A stretch of 7,653 bases of DNA, taken from NCBI GenBank assembly GCA_903873045.1, contig CAIQND010000393.1, positions 1-7,653 of the forward strand. Direction: 5' to 3'. This DNA is from an uncultured Methylococcaceae bacterium (GTDB taxonomy: Bacteria; Pseudomonadota; Gammaproteobacteria; Methylococcales; Methylomonadaceae). Numbering within the stretch: position 1 is the stretch's first letter; each line of letters starts with the position of its first letter. The translations under genes were made by a program, and so were the position numbers. Shown here piece after piece: positions 1 to 4,959 of the stretch. The notes below the pieces were generated by a model. That model was not told the DNA's origin. It was given only the letters and a program-made list of their open reading frames with translations, and did no database searches.

Positions 1-3
1 CCA

Positions 4-20
4 TCTAAAGTGGGTAGCCA
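4..20 (+). repeat. TCTAAAG plus TGGGTAGCCA repeat copy
   Basis: The segment TCTAAAGTGGGTAGCCA contains the exact 7-mer TGGGTAG at 11-17. The longer context TCTAAAGT-GGTAGC recurs at 4882-4895, so this is part of a larger dispersed repeat and not just a chance 7-mer. Confidence 0.6.
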
Positions 21-70
21 GTTTTTTTAACTTGACTGAGGCAATCCCGTATAAATCAAGATGTTTTCGT

Positions 71-125
71 TAGTCGCGACGTGGGCATCGCTCCTACGGT
101 GGGAGCGATGCCCACGTCGCGACTA
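71..125. repeat. REP-like palindrome pair, heads inward (BIME-like)
   Basis: Two 27-nt units sit in opposite orientation around a single central base at 98. The left unit (71-97) read on the minus strand starts GTAGGAGCGATGCCC. The right unit (99-125) on the plus strand starts GTGGGAGCGATGCCC. Both end CGTCGCGACTA. Arms 71-94 and 102-125 are perfectly complementary over 24 bp. Each unit also folds alone, GCGATG pairing with CGTCGC (one T-G wobble) around a CCCA loop. A GTAG/GTGG head followed by a small palindrome is the classic layout of REP elements mobilised by RAYT (TnpA-REP) proteins. As RNA it would form a very strong hairpin on either strand, so it may also stop or stabilise transcripts. 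No RAYT gene is in the window. Confidence 0.85.
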
Positions 126-261
126 TAGCCTGTCATTAACTTAGCTATCTGGTCTCTGCTATGATTTGATAAACTCCCCTGCATCATTTTTTAAAAATCA
201 ATGAATAAAAACTTGAATATCGAGTTATAGATACTGCTTTTATGAAATTAAAAAACGTCGT

Positions 262-298
262 ATCCGTGTTTATCAGTCAAATCCGTGCCATCCGTGTT
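262..298 (+). repeat. Degenerate ATCCGTG short tandem array
   Basis: ATCCGTGTT (262-270), a diverged TATCAGTCAA (271-280), ATCCGTGCC (281-289) and ATCCGTGTT (290-298) lie end to end with a 9-10 bp period. A lone related copy, TATCCGTGTC, occurs at the right edge near 7609-7618, next to another repeat. Similar ATCCGTG/ATCTGTG strings are scattered in intergenic DNA of many bacteria. I assign no function. Confidence 0.6.
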
Positions 299-312
299 CT
301 ATTTTCTAATGG

Positions 313-322
313 TTGGGTAGTT
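313..322 (+). repeat. TGGGTAGTT repeat copy
   Basis: TTGGGTAGTT contains the exact 7-mer at 314-320. The nine bases TGGGTAGTT are shared with the copy at 4534-4542 just after dnaE. It follows directly after the ATCCGTG array, and lies 30 bp downstream of the uspA stop codon. Confidence 0.55.
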
Positions 323-349
323 CGCACTTTGAGCATTAAAGGCTCGCTC

Positions 350-790
350 CTAATCAGGCAAGCGCACAGCCATGACATCGCATTTTGCATAATGCAGCAC
401 ACTGTTTGCAGTTGATCCCAATAATAAAGCCAAACCATGACGACCATGTGAGCCCACCACAATTAAATCAACCTGCTCCTGTTCCGCAACATGAATAATT
501 TCCTGCTTGGGAACCCCCCAAAGCAACCAACGATTAACTAAATCAACAGCAAGTTGATCCCCCAACTGCATCAACTTTAATTTCTCCGCTTCCAGCAACT
601 CATCTGATGAATCCTGCGTTAAAGAAATCACCGTACCATAGTTGGTATCAGGCATCGGGATATTATCCAAAACATGAATAATACTTAATTTGGCCTCATA
701 AAGATTGGCCAGAGACCGGGCTTTTTCTGCAACATAAACACCTTGTTCAGAATAATCGACTGCCAGTAAAACGTGTTGATAATCTCTCAT
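350..790 (-). CDS. Universal stress protein, UspA family, single domain
   Basis: This encodes a 146-residue cytoplasmic protein of the Usp fold, in the usual size range for a single-domain member. Family members bind ATP or act as dimeric stress regulators; the exact role here is not deducible. The N-terminal beta strand HVLLAVDYSEQG carries the conserved Asp (D12). The C-terminal nucleotide loop reads VVGSHGRHG...LLGST: GSHG at 113-116 and GS at 125-126, followed by NSVLHYAKCDVMAVR. The spacing is G-x2-G-x8-G-S, one residue shorter than the textbook G-x2-G-x9-G-(S/T). I recall the same short GRHG...LLGSTAN loop in gammaproteobacterial relatives, so it may still bind nucleotide. I chose the ATG at 788-790. 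A longer frame starts only at a TTG (832), and its 14 extra residues would come from a TGGGTAGCCA repeat. An AAGG lies about 9 nt before the ATG (800-803). The gene is divergent from dnaE and monocistronic in view. Family call is firm, subtype is not. Confidence 0.92.
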   Translation of the reverse strand: MRDYQHVLLAVDYSEQGVYVAEKARSLANLYEAKLSIIHVLDNIPMPDTNYGTVISLTQDSSDELLEAEKLKLMQLGDQLAVDLVNRWLLWGVPKQEIIHVAEQEQVDLIVVGSHGRHGLALLLGSTANSVLHYAKCDVMAVRLPD

Positions 791-990
791 TAACCTATAC
801 CTTATTTTGATAATTGATTTTTGGGTAGCCAATGTCTAAGTCTACCCTATTAAGACAAAACGCGTCATAGTTAGAACAATAACCTGCCCGGATGATAAAC
901 TATAAACTTTAGTTGAATTCGTTTTTTTATTCCGACTGATTTTTATATCAACCTTCGTCACCTTATTCCTACTCTAATTCAACTGCCTTC
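791..990. promoter_or_regulatory. Divergent uspA-dnaE promoter region
   Basis: These 200 bp must hold the promoters of both flanking genes. For uspA (minus strand) a possible pair is TAGACA at 833-838 and AATTAT at 810-815 with a 17-bp spacer; the TGGGTAGCC repeat falls inside that spacer. For dnaE a weak pair is TTAGAA (871-876) and GATAAA (894-899), also 17 bp apart; TTGAAT at 913-918 has no good partner. These are consensus matches by eye only. No clear operator palindrome is seen apart from the repeat-derived stem at 823-847. Confidence 0.35.
821..847 (+). repeat. TGGGTAGCCAA repeat copy with GGGTAG/CTACCC stem
   Basis: The exact 7-mer TGGGTAG is at 822-828, and its six-base partner CTACCC at 842-847 forms a small inverted repeat with GGGTAG (823-828) around a 13-nt loop. 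It sits in the uspA upstream region and supplies the codons of the spurious TTG-start extension of uspA. Confidence 0.5.
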
Positions 991-3900
991 ATGCAACCCG
1001 CCTTTATTCATTTAAGACTTCATACCGAATTTTCACTGGTAGATGGTATTGTAAAAATAAAACCTCTCGTTAAACGCTTGGCTGAATTAAATATGCCAGC
1101 GGTTGGCGTTACTGATCACGCCAATCTGTTCTCGCTGGTCAAATTTTACAAGGCTTCGCTGGGACAAGGTATAAAGCCCGTAGCCGGTGCCGATGTCTTG
1201 ATTTTTAATCCAGAAGACCCTGCCACACCTTATCGCATGACCTTGCTGGTCAACAACCACACCGGTTACATCACCCTGACCGAACTGATTTCAAAAGCGT
1301 ATCAGGAAGGGCAACATCAAGGTGTACCGATGCTTAGGCAAGAATGGCTGGAAGCTAATCACCATGGTTTAATTGCCTTGTCTGGCGGAATGAGCGGTGA
1401 TATAGGCAAGGCCTTACTGGCAGAAAATCATGAAGAAGCCCAGCGTCTGGCAAGGCAATGGGGTGCGTTATTTGAAAACAGCTTTTATCTGGAATTAATT
1501 CGCGTTGGCAAACCCGACGAAGAGCGTTATATTGCCGCCGCTGTTGAACTGGCACTGGCAACCGATTTACCGGTCGTTGCCACCAATGATGTGCGCTTTA
1601 TTTATCAAAAAGATTTTGCCGCCCACGAAGTACGGGTCTGCATTAATCAAGGCCGCGTATTGGATGATTCACGACGACCCAAAGATTACACCGACCAACA
1701 ATATTTGCGCAGTACCGAAGAAATGCTGACCTTGTTTGCCGACATCCCCGAAGCACTGGCAAATACCGTAGAAATTGCCAAACGCTGTAACTTAAAACTG
1801 ACTTTGGGCGAAAACTTTCTGCCTGATTTTCCGGTGCCTGAAGGCATGAATCTAGGTCAGTTTATGGCCGAAGAATCCCTGAAAGGACTGGAAGAACGGT
1901 TGCAGTATTATCCAGCCGTGGGCAAAGGCACGGATGAAGAAAACCGGCGCGTTTACTATGAGCGTCTGGATTTTGAATTAAAAATGATCACCCAAATGGG
2001 TTTCCCCGGTTATTTTATGATTGTTGCCGACTTTATCCAGTGGGCAAAAAACAATCTTATTCCCGTCGGGCCTGGGCGGGGTTCCGGTGCCGGCTCATTG
2101 GTTGCTTACGCCTTGAAGATTACCGATCTTGACCCCATTGAATTCGACCTCCTGTTTGAGCGCTTCTTAAATCCGGAACGGGTTTCCATGCCTGACTTTG
2201 ACGTGGATTTTTGCATGGATAGGCGCGATGAAGTGATTGACTATGTCGCCCGTCATTATGGCCGGGATCATGTCGCGCAAATCATCACCTATGGTTCGAT
2301 GGCCGCCAAAGCGGTTATCCGTGATGTCGGGCGGGTTCTGGGTTTTGCTTACGGCTTTGTCGACCGCCTGGCCAAGCTGATTCCGTTTGAAATCGGCATG
2401 ACCTTAACCAAAGCCTTACAAGACAGCTCCGATCTTAAGCAGCTTTATGACACGGAAGAAGAAGTCAAAAATCTGATTGATATGGCGCTGTCGCTGGAAG
2501 GCACGGTAAGAAATGCCGGCAAACATGCGGGCGGCGTGGTGATATCACCGACCAAGCTGACCGACTTTACACCACTATATTGCGACCAAGAGGGTAACAA
2601 TCTCGTTACCCAGTTTGACAAAGATGACGTAGAAGCCGTAGGGCTGGTCAAATTTGACTTTTTAGGTCTGCGCACACTGACCATTATTGATTGGGCATTA
2701 CAAGACATTAATGCCAAGCATAAACACTTAGGCATGCCGCTGGTTGATATAACCACCATCCCCCGTGATGACCCTGACTCTTACAAACTGTTGACCAACG
2801 CCCAAACCACCGCCGTATTTCAGCTGGAATCACGCGGTATGAAAGAGCTGATTAAAAAGCTGAAACCCGACTGCTTTGACGATATTATCGCACTGGTAGC
2901 GCTGTTTCGTCCGGGGCCACTGGAATCGGGCATGGTGGATGATTACATTAATGTTAAACATGGTGCCAAGGCCGAATATGCCCATCCCTTGCTGGTGCCT
3001 ATTTTAAAGCCGACCAACGGCGTTATTTTGTATCAGGAACAGGTGATGCAAATCGCCCGTGAATTGGCGCTTTACACGCTGGGCGGCGCGGACATGTTGC
3101 GTCGTGCCATGGGTAAAAAGAAAGCCGAAGAAATGGCGAAAGAACGCGAAAAGTTTACCACCGGCGCGGTGGCAAATCAGGTCGACGAACCCATAGCCAC
3201 GTATGTTTTCGATTTAATGGAAAAATTTGCCGGCTATGGTTTTAACAAATCCCATTCGGCCGCTTATGCACTGGTCGCTTATCAAACGGCTTGGTTAAAA
3301 GCCCATTTTCCTGCCGAATTTATGGCGGCGGTGTTGTCTGCCGATATGGACAATACCGACAAGGTCGTCATATTGATAGAAGAATGTCGGCAAATGAAAC
3401 TAACCATTCTTCCGCCCACCCTTAACGTATCTACCTATCGCTTTGCCGTTAATGACAAGAATCATATTGTTTATGGCTTGGGTGCCATCAAGGGTGTGGG
3501 GCAAGCCGCGATTGAAGACATGCTTAAAGAACGGGGGAAAAATGGCCCGTTTTCAGGTTTATATGATTTATGCAAACGAGTCGATTTACGAAAATTTAAT
3601 CGACGGGTCTTGGACGCATTAATCCGCGCCGGTGCTTTTGATGAATTTAATGACAATAGAGCCGCTCATTTGGCCGAATTACCCACCGCGTTAAGAGCGG
3701 CCGAGCAGCACGGAAAAATGGCACAAACCGGACAAAACGACCTGTTCTCGCTGCCTGGCTCCAATTCGGAAATGGACAATAACGATACTAATACCGCCGA
3801 TAATACCGATGCCTATTCTACCGTGGTTGAGCCTTGGTCAGACAATGAGCGACTGGCGGCAGAAAAACAAACCTTGGGTCTGTTTTTAACCGGACACCCC

Positions 3901-4494
3901 ATCGACCAATATGAACCCGAATTAAAAAACTTTACCCACGGAAAAATAGGCGCTTTGCAAGTATCTCGCGGCAGCGTGGAAGCACGGATTGCAGGCCTGG
4001 TGGTAGAAATACGCACCCGTCAAACCAAACAAGGAAAAACCATGGGCTTTGCTATCTTGGATGACAAAACAGGCCGACTTGAATGCGCTGTTTTTGGTGA
4101 AGTTTATGATAAATATAAAGGGTTATTTACGCGCGATAATCTTTTAATCGCGGAAGGCTCGCTGGGTGTTGATAACTTCTCGGGTGGGTTGCGCTTAACG
4201 GTAGAAAAACTATACGACATGGATCAGGCAAGAGAAAGCTTCTCAAGAGGTCTTAAACTAACCTGGAATGCAGCAGAAGACCCACAGGAATCGACCGCTT
4301 ATATTGAAAATTTAAGTGCCGTACTTGCGCCTTTTAAAGGTGGTAGCTGCCCGGTCAGCATCCACTATACCTCATCGTATGCACAAGCCACTGTTCAACT
4401 CGGTGATGAATGGCGAATACACCCAACAGATGAATTAATTTTGCGCTTAAAATCCTTATTTGGGGCAACAGCGGTAGACGTCAGATATCGGTAA
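991..4494 (+). CDS. dnaE: DNA polymerase III alpha subunit
   Basis: This is the catalytic subunit of the replicative polymerase, 1167 residues (E. coli 1160) and alignable end to end with the E. coli type from memory. Order: PHP domain (about 1-270), palm/thumb/fingers (about 285-810), helix-hairpin-helix GLGAIKGVG (829-837), clamp-binding motif QNDLF (915-919), OB fold (about 998-1077), and a C-terminal part expected to bind tau. Catalytic Asp residues are D404 and D406 in PDFDVDF, and D556 in VKFDFLG. Also seen are GPGRGSGAGSL (360-370) and YGFNKSHSAAYA near 750. The PHP site is mostly degraded (HLRLH in place of HLHxH, TNDVR in place of a His), though TDH at 41-43 keeps a His that E. coli has lost. 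Proofreading is therefore expected from a separate DnaQ. A D/N/T-rich linker (about 925-940) precedes the OB fold. The ATG is the only start: upstream codons back to a TGA at 937-939 include no ATG, GTG, TTG or CTG. No clear Shine-Dalgarno precedes it. accA, a common downstream neighbour, is absent. Confidence 0.98.
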   Translation: MQPAFIHLRLHTEFSLVDGIVKIKPLVKRLAELNMPAVGVTDHANLFSLVKFYKASLGQGIKPVAGADVLIFNPEDPATPYRMTLLVNNHTGYITLTELISKAYQEGQHQGVPMLRQEWLEANHHGLIALSGGMSGDIGKALLAENHEEAQRLARQWGALFENSFYLELIRVGKPDEERYIAAAVELALATDLPVVATNDVRFIYQKDFAAHEVRVCINQGRVLDDSRRPKDYTDQQYLRSTEEMLTLFADIPEALANTVEIAKRCNLKLTLGENFLPDFPVPEGMNLGQFMAEESLKGLEERLQYYPAVGKGTDEENRRVYYERLDFELKMITQMGFPGYFMIVADFIQWAKNNLIPVGPGRGSGAGSLVAYALKITDLDPIEFDLLFERFLNPERVSMPDFDVDFCMDRRDEVIDYVARHYGRDHVAQIITYGSMAAKAVIRDVGRVLGFAYGFVDRLAKLIPFEIGMTLTKALQDSSDLKQLYDTEEEVKNLIDMALSLEGTVRNAGKHAGGVVISPTKLTDFTPLYCDQEGNNLVTQFDKDDVEAVGLVKFDFLGLRTLTIIDWALQDINAKHKHLGMPLVDITTIPRDDPDSYKLLTNAQTTAVFQLESRGMKELIKKLKPDCFDDIIALVALFRPGPLESGMVDDYINVKHGAKAEYAHPLLVPILKPTNGVILYQEQVMQIARELALYTLGGADMLRRAMGKKKAEEMAKEREKFTTGAVANQVDEPIATYVFDLMEKFAGYGFNKSHSAAYALVAYQTAWLKAHFPAEFMAAVLSADMDNTDKVVILIEECRQMKLTILPPTLNVSTYRFAVNDKNHIVYGLGAIKGVGQAAIEDMLKERGKNGPFSGLYDLCKRVDLRKFNRRVLDALIRAGAFDEFNDNRAAHLAELPTALRAAEQHGKMAQTGQNDLFSLPGSNSEMDNNDTNTADNTDAYSTVVEPWSDNERLAAEKQTLGLFLTGHPIDQYEPELKNFTHGKIGALQVSRGSVEARIAGLVVEIRTRQTKQGKTMGFAILDDKTGRLECAVFGEVYDKYKGLFTRDNLLIAEGSLGVDNFSGGLRLTVEKLYDMDQARESFSRGLKLTWNAAEDPQESTAYIENLSAVLAPFKGGSCPVSIHYTSSYAQATVQLGDEWRIHPTDELILRLKSLFGATAVDVRYR

Positions 4495-4533
4495 TGAATG
4501 CTTGAGCAGAATAAAATTAATGACTCTAAAAAA

Positions 4534-4542
4534 TGGGTAGTT
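4534..4542 (+). repeat. TGGGTAGTT repeat copy
   Basis: The exact 7-mer lies at 4534-4540, 40 bp after the dnaE stop codon, and leads straight into the long palindrome. It has the same nine bases as the copy at 314-322. Confidence 0.55.
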
Positions 4543-4545
4543 ATT

Positions 4546-4631
4546 CACCTCCCTTTAAAAAAAGAGGAGAGCAAAGCGAGGGGGATTTATCTAATAAAAT
4601 CTCCCCTAACCCCTCTTTTTCAAAGAGGGTG
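4546..4631. repeat. Long imperfect palindrome after dnaE, possible terminator
   Basis: The outer arms are CACCTCCCTTT (from 4546) with AAAGAGGGTG (to 4631), followed inward by AAAAAAAGAGG with CCTCTTTTT. The inner arms are GGGGGATTT (4580-4588) with AAATCTCCCC (4597-4606) around a short A/T loop. The strand bias (purine-rich left-centre, pyrimidine-rich right) and the AAATC-CCCC core match a hairpin element I recall as common between genes in many bacteria. Lying 51 bp after dnaE, it would form a large RNA hairpin and could terminate or protect the dnaE transcript. There is no clean T-run right after the inner stem, so I do not call it a standard terminator. Confidence 0.7.
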
Positions 4632-4712
4632 ACTGATTATCAAGCTCCAGTTTGAAACCCCGGCTAACTTCGCCAGACCGGACGACTTGCTTAAGGAATG
4701 GGCATGAAATAA

Positions 4713-4724
4713 TGGGCTACCCAG
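4713..4724 (-). repeat. Inverted TGGGTAG repeat copy
   Basis: The plus strand reads TGGGCTACCCAG; on the minus strand this is the 7-mer TGGGTAG (4717-4723) followed by CCCA. It is opposed to the weaker copy at 4849-4858, so the two face each other around the REP pair. Confidence 0.5.
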
Positions 4725-4787
4725 ATAACATGCCTTGAAGGGAAAGGTATCTGTAAAATCGTCGCGCTTTAAATGGGCAGATCTATC

Positions 4788-4848
4788 GTGGGAGCGATGC
4801 CTACGTCACGACTAACGTTTCAAATCGCGACGTAGGCATCGCTCCCAC
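4788..4848. repeat. REP-like palindrome pair, heads outward (BIME-like)
   Basis: Unit A (4788-4814, plus) starts GTGGGAGCGATGCCTACG and ends GACTA. Unit B (4825-4848, minus) starts GTGGGAGCGATGCCTACG and ends TCGCGA. The 24-bp arms 4788-4811 and 4825-4848 pair with one A-C mismatch (4808/4828) around a 13-nt loop. These are the same family as at 71-125, with T in place of C in the GCCTACG core. The orientation is reversed: heads point outward here and inward there. Alternating orientation of REP units is typical of bacterial interspersed mosaic elements. Confidence 0.85.
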
Positions 4849-4858
4849 TGGTAGCCAA
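4849..4858 (+). repeat. Relaxed TGGTAGCCAA copy
   Basis: This is one G short of the TGGGTAGCCAA form found at 822-832 and abuts the right end of the REP pair. CTGGTAGCC is near-complementary to GGCTACCCAG at 4715-4724. Confidence 0.4.
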
Positions 4859-4881
4859 ATTAAGCCTTTTTGTTTGTCCTG

Positions 4882-4916
4882 TCTAAAGTTGGTAGCTCCA
4901 GACCGGAAGCCGGAGC
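4882..4916 (+). repeat. TCTAAAG-TTGGTAGC copy fused to AGCTCC/GGAGCT stem
   Basis: TCTAAAGTTGGTAGC (4882-4896) matches the repeat at the left edge of the window with one substitution and a one-base offset. It runs into AGCTCCAGACCGGA, whose two halves also occur separately at 4643-4650 and 4673-4682. AGCTCC (4894-4899) and GGAGCT (4911-4916) form a stem with extra CCGG pairing inside. It lies 44 bp past the stop of the minus-strand gene and could act as its transcript end, but no T-run follows. Confidence 0.5.
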
Positions 4917-4959
4917 TTGGGAACTAGCTTAAAAATCGATTATGCTCACGCAGAAAAGA

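Larger units (their letters stand above)
1..349. other. Gene-free left flank rich in repeats
   Basis: I find no coding sequence here; frames on both strands are short and lack a plausible start with a ribosome site. It holds a TGGGTAGCCA copy near its left edge, a REP-like palindrome pair, an A/T-rich stretch around 180-260, a degenerate ATCCGTG array and another TGGGTAG copy. It lies downstream of the minus-strand uspA gene, so any uspA terminator should be here. No classical GC hairpin plus T-run is visible; the nearest is a weak GAGC/GCTC stem around 330-344. Confidence 0.7.
4495..4959. other. Gene-free convergent region made of stacked repeats
   Basis: No coding sequence is visible between the convergent stops of dnaE and the c-di-GMP gene. 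In order it holds a TGGGTAGTT copy, a long palindrome (4546-4631), fragments AGCTCCAG (4643-4650) and CCAGACCGGA (4673-4682), a GGCATG/CATGCC stem (4701-4706 with 4729-4734), an inverted TGGGTAG copy, a REP pair (4788-4848), a TGGTAGCC copy and an AGCTCC/GGAGCT stem (4894-4916). GGCTACCCAG (4715-4724) and CTGGTAGCC (4848-4856) are near-complementary and bracket a 142-bp block containing the REP pair. Transcription terminators for both genes are probably provided by these stems. Confidence 0.75.

Noticed and set aside
1..350. Possible CRISPR array or tandem gene remnant
   Set aside because: The ATCCGTG units are 9-10 bp with no spacers, and the palindromes are single pairs; nothing has the regular repeat-spacer form.
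791..832. Longer uspA start giving 14 extra residues
   Set aside because: It needs a TTG start lying in a TGGGTAGCCAA repeat, and the extra residues precede the normal UspA beta strand. The ATG at 790 has an AAGG at suitable spacing and gives a standard family length.
2445..2759. 104-residue minus-strand frame inside dnaE
   Set aside because: It lies wholly opposite conserved polymerase sequence, with no recognisable domain; it is an antisense shadow.
4580..4625. Standard Rho-independent terminator for dnaE
   Set aside because: The inner stem is good but is followed by TAACCCCTC, not a T-run; the nearest T-run (4616-4620) is part of the outer arm. I list it as a repeat with possible terminator activity.
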